In this document: one piece after another, positions 18,835 through 27,361 of the stretch
Numbering within the stretch: the stretch's first letter is position 1
Layout of the letters: every line of letters begins with the position of its first letter
NCBI GenBank assembly: GCA_964454685.1
Contig: CAYVTZ010000021.1
Span: forward strand, 1 to 51,246
Reading direction: 5' to 3'
Length of the DNA: 51,246 nt
Source of the DNA: CAYVTZ01 sp964454685
Lineage (GTDB): Bacteria; Bacillota; Clostridia; Christensenellales; Christensenellaceae
Notes under the pieces: model-generated
The model's database searches: none
The model's input: only the letters and a program-made list of their open reading frames with translations
What the model was told of the DNA's origin: nothing
Program-made: the position numbers and the translations under genes

Positions 18835-19785
18835 GTGAAGTTTTTAAGGAATCGCCCATTGATTATCACAATATTTGTGATCTTTATACTGATCTTATTG
18901 ATCGTGGCGACCAGTCGCGGTGCATCGACGGGGAAGATCTCTTATCTCGGCGGTGTTTTTGTTCCGGTGCAGCGCTTTTTTTACCAGATTTCAGACAACA
19001 TCAACAAAGCGTTTGGTGTGCAGAAAACGGAAGAGGAAGTGTTGGTGCAAAACCGCGACTATGAAAAGCAACTGGATGAATTGAAAAACAAATACAGCGA
19101 TTATGACGAGATTTTGTCCGAAAACGAACGGCTGACCGACCTGCTCAATTATAAGCAGGACAACCCGCAGCAGGAATTGAAGCTGGCAAACATCACCGGC
19201 AAGGGCCCGGGCAACTGGTTTGAGGTGTTTACCATTGATCTTGGCGAGCAGGACGGCGTGAAGTCGGACATGCCCGTGATCACGGCGGATGGCGTGGTGG
19301 GGCGCGTGGAAGAAGTGGGGCTGAACTGGTCGAAGGTGATGGCGATTGTCGATGGAAGAAGCGGCGTATCCGCAATCATGGAGCGCACACGTGACGTTGG
19401 TGTGGTGCGCGGGAGTGTGACAAACGACAAGCTGGACATTCTGTTATACATGAACTATTTGCCCACAGATGCAGACATTGTGGTGGGTGACAAGATTTTG
19501 ACATCGGGCTTAGACGGACTGTATCCGAAGGGCCTGACTATCGGGTCTGTTTTGGATGTGAGCGACAAGGGACTGAGCGGCAAAGAGGTGCGTATTCGCC
19601 CGGCGGCGGACTTTACCAGTTTGGAAGAAGTGTTTGTGGTGATGGAGGTGCAGCCGGAATCGTTGCCCGGCACACAGCAAAGCGCGGTATCGGTGGAGCC
19701 GCAGCCCGCAGCGTCTGCCGATGTGGAACAGAACGGAGAATCGCAGACGGCGGTGATCACCGGTGAAGAGCAGGGAGGGCAATAA
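18835..19785 (+). CDS. mreC: Rod shape-determining protein MreC
   Basis: 316 residues from a GTG at 18835 preceded by GAGGGAC. Cytoplasmic tip RNRP, one membrane helix (about 8-26), a coiled coil at ~60-105, then the MreC beta domains facing outward, for example GDKILTSGLDGLYPKGL near 220-240. The last ~45 residues are Glu/Gln/Ser-rich and probably disordered. MreC links the cell-wall synthases PBP2 and RodA to the MreB filament. The gene opens the elongasome operon; mreB is not directly upstream, where serS sits instead. Confidence 0.94.
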   Translation: MKFLRNRPLIITIFVIFILILLIVATSRGASTGKISYLGGVFVPVQRFFYQISDNINKAFGVQKTEEEVLVQNRDYEKQLDELKNKYSDYDEILSENERLTDLLNYKQDNPQQELKLANITGKGPGNWFEVFTIDLGEQDGVKSDMPVITADGVVGRVEEVGLNWSKVMAIVDGRSGVSAIMERTRDVGVVRGSVTNDKLDILLYMNYLPTDADIVVGDKILTSGLDGLYPKGLTIGSVLDVSDKGLSGKEVRIRPAADFTSLEEVFVVMEVQPESLPGTQQSAVSVEPQPAASADVEQNGESQTAVITGEEQGGQ

Positions 19786-19788
19786 GCC

Positions 19789-20310
19789 ATGCGCGTGGTG
19801 ATTTTTATCCTGCTGGGGTCTGTGAGCGTGATTCTATCCGGATCGCTGACCAGCGGACTCAACATCGCGGGTATCCAGGTGGATTTGCTGCTGCTTATTT
19901 GCGTATCGCTGGCATTGCTGGAACGGGATTCGGTTCCCGTGATTTTCGCGGCGGCGACAGGTCTGATGATGGACATTATGTTTTCGGACGTATTGGGCGT
20001 ATATGCCATCTGCTATACGGCGGTGGTGGCGCTGGTGCTGGCGATCGTGCGCCGTACGGACAGGCTCAAAGTTGCTTATTTATTTGTTGTAGGTGCGCTG
20101 GGATACATCATAAAGGAATTGATTCTGGCGCTGGTGGTCTATCTTTTGGGAGCGCGCTTTGACATGATATACATGGTGGTGCGCTATATACTGCCTGCGG
20201 CGGCACTCAACGGTGCGCTGCTGTTCATCGTTTACTGGCTGCTGTGGATGCTGTATCGCAAGAGTTGGATGCGGCGCAAGAGCGAGTATGAGGATGACCT
20301 GATGGCATAG
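19789..20310 (+). CDS. mreD: Rod shape-determining protein MreD
   Basis: 173 residues, five to six membrane helices and a short basic and acidic tail. It starts three bases after mreC, and its position between mreC and mrdA with the motif AATGLMMDIMFSDVLGVYA (the MreD G-x-x-x-D region) supports the name. MreD is a membrane partner of MreC in the side-wall synthesis complex. Confidence 0.92.
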   Translation: MRVVIFILLGSVSVILSGSLTSGLNIAGIQVDLLLLICVSLALLERDSVPVIFAAATGLMMDIMFSDVLGVYAICYTAVVALVLAIVRRTDRLKVAYLFVVGALGYIIKELILALVVYLLGARFDMIYMVVRYILPAAALNGALLFIVYWLLWMLYRKSWMRRKSEYEDDLMA

Positions 20311-20317
20311 GTGATAT

Positions 20318-22792
20318 ATGTTAAAAAATACCAAGATACAATTTTCAATTTGCTTTGGCGTATTGGCATTGGTGTTCGCATTTCTAATTGTGGGACTGGC
20401 GAACCTGACGCTTTCGCAGGGCGAGCTGTTGGCTCAGGAATCCGAGACCAAGAAGGTGCGCACGCTGACCGTGAAGGGAACGCGCGGGCAGATTACGGAT
20501 GTGACGGGGATTCCGTTGGCGTACAATCAGAAGAGCTACAATGTGGAGATCGTCAAAGATCCTTCCAGAACGACATCTACGGATAAATCGTATTTTACGG
20601 ACGTCATCGACCGCACCATTAAGATTGTGGAAGAGAACGGCGGTACGACCATAGATACGTTTGCCATTGTGCGGGATGCGGACGGCACATTCCGCTTCTC
20701 CTTTGGAGATGTGCAGGAGGACGTGGCAAAAACACGCGAGGAGAACTGGCGTAAAAATATGTTTGTGAGCACAACCTCCACGCCGGATGTACTGTATCGT
20801 GATCTGCGGGCGCGCTATCGCATCCCGGAGGAATATACCTATGAGCAGGCGCGCAAGCTGCTGTCTGTGTGGCAGGAAGTGCAGCTTTCCTCTTATCGCG
20901 CGTATGTGCCGGTGCAGATTGCAACGGATGTTTCGACGGAGACGGTGGCAAAGCTGGAAGCGAACGCACATATTTTGGATGGCATACAGGTGGCGGAAGG
21001 CTCCACGCGTATTTACCCCAAGGATAATGTGGCGGCGCATATCATTGGGTACATCGGCAAAATGACGGACGCAGAGGAAATCAAGGAGATGCAAAAGCTG
21101 GGATATGGTCCTAACGATCTCATCGGCATCACAGGGATTGAATCCACGATGGAGGAGCATTTGACGGGCAACTCCACCCAAAAGCAAGGTTCGCGCACAG
21201 TGGAGGTCAACAATCAGGGTAAGGTGATTCAAGAAATCACGGCGACGCCGCCGATTTCAGGAGATAATGTAATGCTGACGCTGGATTTGCAGATGCAGAT
21301 TAAGCTGGAGGAGGCACTGCGCAAGAATATTGATGAAATCTATCAATCGCAGCTGAAAAAATACTACGAGAAACAAGAAGAATATGATCAGAAGATTATT
21401 GAAACCAAGCGGAGCGGAGACAATCCACTGGACAAAGTGAAGCTGGCGAAGTCCGGCGCGGCCGTGGTGATGGACGTAAAGACGGGTAAGGTGCTCGCCA
21501 TGACCAGCCAACCGTCATACGACCTCAACGTCTTCACGGGAGGTATTTCCGACGCGAATTTTAAGATGTTGCGTGAGGACAAAGCGGCTCCGCTATTTAA
21601 CAATGCGATCGCGTCCAAAGGTACGCCGGGCTCTATTTTCAAGATGGTGACGGGCATGGGCGGCTTGATGGAGGGCGCGGTTACCCTGAACACGCGCATT
21701 GACGACGAAGGCGAGTATCGAGAGGGGTTGCGCGAAGGCGCGCGCGGGCCTGCCTGCTGGGTGAAGCCATATTTTGAAGAGCATGCGCAGCAAAACATTG
21801 TAGATGCGCTGAAAAACAGTTGTAACTATTACTTCTTTAAAACGGCGACGCTGATGGGAATTGACAAGCTTTCGGAATGGAGCGACCGGTTTGGGCTGAC
21901 GGCGCGTTCGGGCATCGAGCTGCCCGGTGAGACGGTGGGGCATATCGGTACGCAAAAGACGCTGTATGACGCCACATTGCCGCTGAACAAACAGAGTACA
22001 TCCAAGCCGTTGCTGAAAAAGGCGGAGCTGATCTCTATTTTAAAAGAATGCGGCGATGCGCGCAATGTAGAATATGAGGATGAGCAGCTGAGCGATGCAT
22101 CGGAGCGCTTGATTGAGCTGGTGGGCATGAACACCAAAGAAATGGGACCGCAGATCCGCAGCGTATTGAGCGAAGTGCTGGATATCCCTGAAACGATGAC
22201 GCGCACGCGGGGCTGGGATAATGTGATCAACAGCGCACTGCTGGAATTGCTGTGGAACCCGACCGAAACCGCAAACTCCGGCACGGGCACAGGCATTACA
22301 CTGATTTCACCCATTGCGACGGCGCGATATATTTCGGCGGTGGCAAACCGCGGTACGGTATATGAAGCGCAGATTGTGGACAGCATCACGGATGCGTCGG
22401 GCAACGTGATCGAAAAGAAGGAACCGGTGGTGTTCAACCAAATCGATGCGCCCAAGGAATATTGGGACGCGATTCATGAAGGGATGCGCGAGGTGGTTTC
22501 CGCAGAGGACGGCACCGCGGCAAAGACATTTAGAGACTGGAAATACAAGGATCAGATCGGCGGCAAGACCGGTACGGGTGTGGTATCTACGATTGACCTG
22601 GAGAGCAACGCATGGTTTGTGGCGTATGCGCCGTTTGAAGATCCGGAAATTGCGGTGGTGGTATACATCCCCAATGGATCGTCCGGCGCGAGCGCAATTC
22701 CGACTGCGAGAGACATTATAGAGTATTATCTGGACGGCAAAACAGAAAAGGAGCCGGCGGAGCTGCCGACTTATGACACACTGGTGCCGTAA
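20318..22792 (+). CDS. mrdA: Penicillin-binding protein 2 (elongation transpeptidase)
   Basis: 824 residues, long for PBP2. One membrane helix at ~9-30, the dimerisation domain beginning at GTRGQITD, and the transpeptidase domain with Ser439-x-x-Lys442 (active serine, PGSIFK), Ser501-Cys-Asn503, and Lys750-Thr-Gly (GGKTGTG). Between SxN and KTG there is an extra ~100-residue segment (about 560-660) not found in compact PBP2s. It crosslinks peptidoglycan during elongation with RodA as partner glycosyltransferase. It starts seven bases after mreD. Confidence 0.94.
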   Translation: MLKNTKIQFSICFGVLALVFAFLIVGLANLTLSQGELLAQESETKKVRTLTVKGTRGQITDVTGIPLAYNQKSYNVEIVKDPSRTTSTDKSYFTDVIDRTIKIVEENGGTTIDTFAIVRDADGTFRFSFGDVQEDVAKTREENWRKNMFVSTTSTPDVLYRDLRARYRIPEEYTYEQARKLLSVWQEVQLSSYRAYVPVQIATDVSTETVAKLEANAHILDGIQVAEGSTRIYPKDNVAAHIIGYIGKMTDAEEIKEMQKLGYGPNDLIGITGIESTMEEHLTGNSTQKQGSRTVEVNNQGKVIQEITATPPISGDNVMLTLDLQMQIKLEEALRKNIDEIYQSQLKKYYEKQEEYDQKIIETKRSGDNPLDKVKLAKSGAAVVMDVKTGKVLAMTSQPSYDLNVFTGGISDANFKMLREDKAAPLFNNAIASKGTPGSIFKMVTGMGGLMEGAVTLNTRIDDEGEYREGLREGARGPACWVKPYFEEHAQQNIVDALKNSCNYYFFKTATLMGIDKLSEWSDRFGLTARSGIELPGETVGHIGTQKTLYDATLPLNKQSTSKPLLKKAELISILKECGDARNVEYEDEQLSDASERLIELVGMNTKEMGPQIRSVLSEVLDIPETMTRTRGWDNVINSALLELLWNPTETANSGTGTGITLISPIATARYISAVANRGTVYEAQIVDSITDASGNVIEKKEPVVFNQIDAPKEYWDAIHEGMREVVSAEDGTAAKTFRDWKYKDQIGGKTGTGVVSTIDLESNAWFVAYAPFEDPEIAVVVYIPNGSSGASAIPTARDIIEYYLDGKTEKEPAELPTYDTLVP

Positions 22793-22840
22793 TATGCGCG
22801 CTGCCGAATCAGAACGGCTGGTGCAAAAGGGGGAAGCGCC

Positions 22841-23527
22841 ATGACGCAATGTGTGACAATCAAAGGAAAAGAAGGGAAACTATCCGTCTGGCTGGACGAG
22901 CGCACGCCCTATTTGGAACTGCGCGCGACACTGATGCAGATGTTGGAGCAGTATCGGCACTTTTTTGAAAAGAGTGCGGTGCCGGTACGGTTTTCGGGTA
23001 AGGAACTGACCGTGGCACAACGGCGGGAACTGCGGTTGATGTTTTCCATGGACTACGGCATTACAGATGTGACCTTTACCAGCACGCAGGAGCGCCCGGT
23101 GGAGGCTGCCGACAGTGCGCAAAACATGCCGCAGGCGGCGACGCGGCGGGAGGAAGAAAGCTACTGGGATGGCGCAAGCCTGATTGCGCAGACGGCATTT
23201 GACCAACAAGCGGTGATTATTCCGGCATCTTTGACCAAAGGACAGACGGTGGACGCGCTGGGTGACGTGGTGGTGCTCGGACATGTGCCGCAGGGCAGCG
23301 AGATTATCGCGGATGGCAGCATCATCGTCATGGGCAGCGTTGCGGGCAACGTGCATGCGGGATGCGAAGGACGCGAGGACGTTTGCATATCGGCCTTGCA
23401 GATGCAGACGGAAACGGTGTGGATTGCAGGGCGCTGCCTTGCCAACCACACGCAGGAAGCGGCGGATGCCCCCTGCGTCGTGACCAGCGAGAAGGGTAAA
23501 CTCTCTCTGCGTTTTCTGCGGGAATAG
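22841..23527 (+). CDS. minC: Septum site-determining protein MinC
   Basis: 228 residues from the ATG at 22841 (GGGGGAAG upstream). The N-terminal domain (~1-85) would inhibit FtsZ polymers; an Ala/Glu linker follows; the C-terminal beta-helix (~120-220) has the family pattern GQTVDALGDVVVLGHVPQGS and GSIIVMGSVAGNVHAG. MinC normally needs MinD to reach the membrane and MinE or DivIVA for placement. Neither minD nor minE follows: rodA comes next after a 53-bp gap. Confidence 0.93.
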   Translation: MTQCVTIKGKEGKLSVWLDERTPYLELRATLMQMLEQYRHFFEKSAVPVRFSGKELTVAQRRELRLMFSMDYGITDVTFTSTQERPVEAADSAQNMPQAATRREEESYWDGASLIAQTAFDQQAVIIPASLTKGQTVDALGDVVVLGHVPQGSEIIADGSIIVMGSVAGNVHAGCEGREDVCISALQMQTETVWIAGRCLANHTQEAADAPCVVTSEKGKLSLRFLRE

Positions 23528-23580
23528 ACGGCGGAGCCAAGCGGAATGAAGTGCGCAGGCGCGCATGATAGGAGAAATGT

Positions 23581-24759
23581 GTGAGACCAAATGTAATCAA
23601 TAAAAATATGTGGCGGTATGTAGACTGGTTTTTGGTCGTGATCGTACTCATCATATTTTTTTACGGAATGTTTTCGCTGATTAATGTGACGGCGAAGCCG
23701 TTTACCGGTGATGAATCGAGCATCAGCAGTTTTTTTGCCAATTTGGATTTGACGTATGCGGCGCGCCAGTTGATGTTTTTTGGAATTGGCGCAGGTATCA
23801 TGTTTGGCATTATGCTGATCGACTACCATAAGGTGCCGCGTGCGGCGGACATCGTTTACTGGGTGTGCATCGCGCTTTTGTTGTTTGTAAAGATTAACGG
23901 CAGCACTCAACGCGGCGTGGCGGGCTGGATCATGTTTGGCACGTTTGGCTTTCAACCTGCGGAGTTTGGCAAGTTGGCGGTGATTCTGGTGCTGGCAAAG
24001 GTGCTGTCCGACAAGACGGATCTGACGGAGGAGGGCATTCGCACCTTTCGGGATATTTTTCCGGCGCTGTGGCGCTTTGTGCTGCCGACTGTTCTGATTA
24101 TGTCGCAGCCGGACATGGGCAGCGCGCTGGTGTATGTGGCAATTTTCATCGTATTGCTGTTTTTTGCGCGGGTACACTGGAAAGTGGTGGTGATGCTGCT
24201 GGTGATTGTGGCGGCGGCGATCCCTATTTTGATGCTAACGCTGGAGGACTATCAAAAGACGCGATTATTCGGGTTCTTTAATTCCGAAGGTGTGAGTGAG
24301 GAAGCGCTTTATCAGGTGAACCAGGCGAAGCTGGCGATCGGCTCCGGACAGATGTTTGGTAAGGGCGCGTTTGCGCCGGGATCGCTCTCGCAGCTTGGGT
24401 ATGTGCCGGAACAGCACAATGATTTTATTTTTGCGGTGACGATTGAGGCATTCGGTTTTATGGGCGGGCTGCTTTTGATTTTGCTGTATGCGGTGATGAT
24501 CATACGCATGTTCATGCTGGCGATGCGCGCGCGGGACGACTATGGCGGGTTTATCATTGTAGGGGTGGCGGCCATGATGCTGTTCCATATTGTGGAGAAC
24601 ATCGGCATGAATGTGGGAATACTGCCTGTGACGGGCATTCCACTGCCCTTCTTTTCCTATGGAGGTTCCAACATGGTGACCAACTGCATTGCGATGGGTA
24701 TGGTTTTGAGCGTGGATATGCGGCGGCAGCGTTGGACGAACAGCGCGGGGAGAATTTGA
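23581..24759 (+). CDS. rodA: Rod shape-determining glycosyltransferase RodA (SEDS family)
   Basis: 392 residues from a GTG at 23581 after AGGAGAAATGT. About ten membrane helices with SEDS motifs: STQRGVAGWIMFGTFGFQPAEFGK in the first half, QPDMGSALV, and VTGIPLPFFSYGGSNM near the C terminus. RodA polymerises lipid II into glycan strands together with PBP2, encoded two genes upstream. SEDS paralogues FtsW and SpoVE look similar; the elongation-gene context favours RodA. Confidence 0.92.
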   Translation: MRPNVINKNMWRYVDWFLVVIVLIIFFYGMFSLINVTAKPFTGDESSISSFFANLDLTYAARQLMFFGIGAGIMFGIMLIDYHKVPRAADIVYWVCIALLLFVKINGSTQRGVAGWIMFGTFGFQPAEFGKLAVILVLAKVLSDKTDLTEEGIRTFRDIFPALWRFVLPTVLIMSQPDMGSALVYVAIFIVLLFFARVHWKVVVMLLVIVAAAIPILMLTLEDYQKTRLFGFFNSEGVSEEALYQVNQAKLAIGSGQMFGKGAFAPGSLSQLGYVPEQHNDFIFAVTIEAFGFMGGLLLILLYAVMIIRMFMLAMRARDDYGGFIIVGVAAMMLFHIVENIGMNVGILPVTGIPLPFFSYGGSNMVTNCIAMGMVLSVDMRRQRWTNSAGRI

Positions 24760-24890
24760 GTACGGATTTTCCGGCAGGGTCGCGCACTTACGGAGAAAGC
24801 AGGCTCTTGCGTTACAAAGAGAACTGAAACAAGTGAACAAGTGTGCGCGTGCGCATCTTAGAAATTTCGAGATCAGGAAAGGGAGAATCA

Positions 24891-26684
24891 TTGGAAGGAC
24901 TCAATTTGATAGAAAAACCTGCCCGTTATGTGGGTGGTGAATGGAATGCGGTAATTAAGGAGGATGCGGCGCTGCATGTGGCGCTGTGTTTTGCAGATGT
25001 CTATGAAGTGGGCATGAGCCATCTTGGGCTGCAAATTTTATATGAAGGCATCAACGATCTGCCCGGCGTTTACGCCCAGCGGGTTTTTTGCCCGTGGACT
25101 GACCGCATACAGCAGATGCGGGAGCAGGGAGAAGTGTTATGCTCGCTGGAGCAAGGCAAGCCTTTGGCAGAATTTGACTGGATCGGCTTCAACCTTTCTT
25201 ACGAAATGTCGTACACCAATGTGCTGGCGATGCTGGATCTGGCGGGTATGCCGCTGTATGCCGCGGAGCGAGGTGCGCAGTACCCGCCCGTGATTGGCGG
25301 CGGCGCCTGCACCGTGAATCCGGAGCCGCTTGCGCCTTTTTTTGATGCGTTTGTGATTGGAGAAGGAGAGGAAGCGGTGCGGGAACTCTGCGCGCTCAAG
25401 CAGCAATTCCCCGACAAAAAGGAATTTCTGCGTGAGGCGGCGGGGCTGGAGGGCGTTTATGTTCCGGCGCTGTATGAAGTGGAATATGCAGAGGATGGGA
25501 AGATTCAACGCATTTCTCCGGAAACGCCGGTCGTGCGGCGTTATGTGCGCGATTTTAGCAACGCACGCAGTGTGCGCAGGCCGGTGGTGCCGTATTTAAA
25601 CACGGTGCATGATCGCTGCGTGCTGGAAATCATGCGCGGCTGTCCGCGGGGATGCCGCTTTTGTCAGGCGGGGTTCATGACGCGCCCGCTGCGTGAGCGG
25701 GACGCGCAGCGCGTGATGGAAGATGCGCGCGCGGTGATTGCCGCGACAGGCTATGAGGAAATTTCGCTCTGCTCGCTTTCGGCGGGAGACCATGCTCAAA
25801 TCGTGCCTCTGGTGGAAGGGTTGATCGCGGAATTTGAACAGCAACGCGTTTCGGTGGCGTTGCCTTCTTTGCGGCTGGACAGCTTTGAAGACGGGTTTGC
25901 GGCACGGTTGCAGCAGGTGCGCAAGACGGGTTTGACCTTTGCGCCGGAGGCAGGCAGCCAGCGGCTGCGCGACGTTATCAATAAAAACATCACCAAGGAG
26001 GAAATCCTGCATAGTGTGCGTATGGCGTATGCAAGCGGGACATCCAGCGTAAAACTGTATTTTATGATTGGGCTGCCCACGGAGACCATGGAAGATCTGG
26101 ACGAATTGGTGGCGCTGGTCAAGGAGATTAAGGACGCGTTTTTTGAGCTACCCAAAGGACAGCGCAATGGATTTATCAATATCACAGTGTCGGCATCTTG
26201 CTTTGTGCCCAAGGCAGGAACGCCGTTTCAATGGGAAGCGCAGGATGATTTGGAAACCCTGATGCAAAAACAGGCATATTTGAAGGAAAAATTGAAGATG
26301 CGCGGCGTAAAATTCAACTATCACGACGCGGATATGAGCGTGATGGAAGCGGCGCTGGCGCGAGGGGATCGCAGGCTTGCTCCGGTGATTGAGCGGGCAT
26401 ACCGAAATGGCGCGGTGTTTGATGCGTGGTATGAAAATTTTGACGCGCAGCGCTATGAGCAGGCATTTGCGGACTGCGGGCTGGAATTGGCATGGTTTGC
26501 GACGCGCGCGCGCGAGGTTGATGAAATCTTGCCGTTTGCACATTTGGACAGCCGGATTTCCAACGCGTTTTTGCGACGGGAGCGGGATAAGGCATACGCC
26601 TGTGAGACGACGCCGGAGTGCCGCAAGGCGTGTGGCGGATGCGGTCTGCAACAGGAATGCAAGCTGGCGGGAGGTGCAAAATGA
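24891..26684 (+). CDS. B12-binding-type radical SAM protein, TIGR03960 family
   Basis: 597 residues from a TTG at 24891, chosen because AAAGGGAG lies just before it and because relatives begin with the VEKPARYIGGE-like segment seen here at once; a GTG at 24843 would add 16 residues but lacks a site. Residues ~25-190 resemble a cobalamin-binding-like N-terminal domain (GLQILYEGIN, IGGGACTVNPEP). The radical SAM domain carries CPRGCRFC with Cys251, Cys255 and Cys258 for the 4Fe-4S cluster. The C terminus has a second Cys group (C-x3-C-x2-C-x5-C pattern) that could hold another cluster. The target reaction of this family is unknown. The stop overlaps the next start by four bases. Confidence 0.9.
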   Translation: MEGLNLIEKPARYVGGEWNAVIKEDAALHVALCFADVYEVGMSHLGLQILYEGINDLPGVYAQRVFCPWTDRIQQMREQGEVLCSLEQGKPLAEFDWIGFNLSYEMSYTNVLAMLDLAGMPLYAAERGAQYPPVIGGGACTVNPEPLAPFFDAFVIGEGEEAVRELCALKQQFPDKKEFLREAAGLEGVYVPALYEVEYAEDGKIQRISPETPVVRRYVRDFSNARSVRRPVVPYLNTVHDRCVLEIMRGCPRGCRFCQAGFMTRPLRERDAQRVMEDARAVIAATGYEEISLCSLSAGDHAQIVPLVEGLIAEFEQQRVSVALPSLRLDSFEDGFAARLQQVRKTGLTFAPEAGSQRLRDVINKNITKEEILHSVRMAYASGTSSVKLYFMIGLPTETMEDLDELVALVKEIKDAFFELPKGQRNGFINITVSASCFVPKAGTPFQWEAQDDLETLMQKQAYLKEKLKMRGVKFNYHDADMSVMEAALARGDRRLAPVIERAYRNGAVFDAWYENFDAQRYEQAFADCGLELAWFATRAREVDEILPFAHLDSRISNAFLRRERDKAYACETTPECRKACGGCGLQQECKLAGGAK

Positions 26685-27361
26685 GAGTCCTGATCAAATA
26701 TGCGCGTAAGGACGCGGCAAAGTATATCTCGCATTTGGACATGCAGCGTTGTTTTGCGCGGGCACTGCGGCGCGCGGGGGTGGATGTGGCATATTCGCAA
26801 GGCTTTAATCCGCATATCGTGATGTCGTTTGCCTCGCCGCTTTCCGTGGGGATCGAGACAAACGGAGACTATTTAGAGGTGGCGACGCAGGGGGCGCAAC
26901 CGGCAGACGAGATTGCCCGGCGGCTGAATGAAGCGCTGCCTCCGCAGATTCGGGTTTTGCTGGTGCGCGAACTGGCGGGGAACAAAAAACTGATGGCACT
27001 CAACCATAGCGCGCGCTACAAAATTGATTTTGACAATTTTGCGAATTGTGATAGAATAAGTAAGGCAGCGGAAGAGATGATGAGCGCGGAACAGTTGCTG
27101 GTGGAAAACAAGCATGGAAAACAGATTGACGTTAGGCCGTTGATTTTGGAATTAAGCGCTCAAGAAAACCGCATCGATGTAAGACTTCAAAATTCCAGTG
27201 CCTCTAGCCTGAACCCGGCTGCGTTTGCAAAGGCGTTGATGTCCTTTGCGCGCACGGAATTGCAATACAGTATTTGCAGGGAGGATTGCTTTGCGCTGCA
27301 AAATGGCGTGGCAACCCCTTTTAGCATGATAGATTTTAGTGAACTGGAGAGCAATCAATGA
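26681..27361 (+). CDS. Radical SAM-associated protein, TIGR03936 / DUF2344
   Basis: 226 residues. The N-terminal part has the DUF2344 pattern: YARKDAAKYISHLDMQRCFARALRRAG followed by YSQGFNPHIVMSFASPLSVGIET. It has no iron-sulfur motif of its own. Members are found fused to, or directly after, TIGR03960 radical SAM proteins and before rng, exactly as here, with ATGA overlaps at both ends, so the three products are probably made together. The biochemical role is unknown. Confidence 0.88.
   Translation: MRVLIKYARKDAAKYISHLDMQRCFARALRRAGVDVAYSQGFNPHIVMSFASPLSVGIETNGDYLEVATQGAQPADEIARRLNEALPPQIRVLLVRELAGNKKLMALNHSARYKIDFDNFANCDRISKAAEEMMSAEQLLVENKHGKQIDVRPLILELSAQENRIDVRLQNSSASSLNPAAFAKALMSFARTELQYSICREDCFALQNGVATPFSMIDFSELESNQ

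Noticed and set aside
23161..24177. 338-codon minus-strand frame opposite minC/rodA
   Set aside because: Lys/His/Arg-rich shadow of two certain genes.
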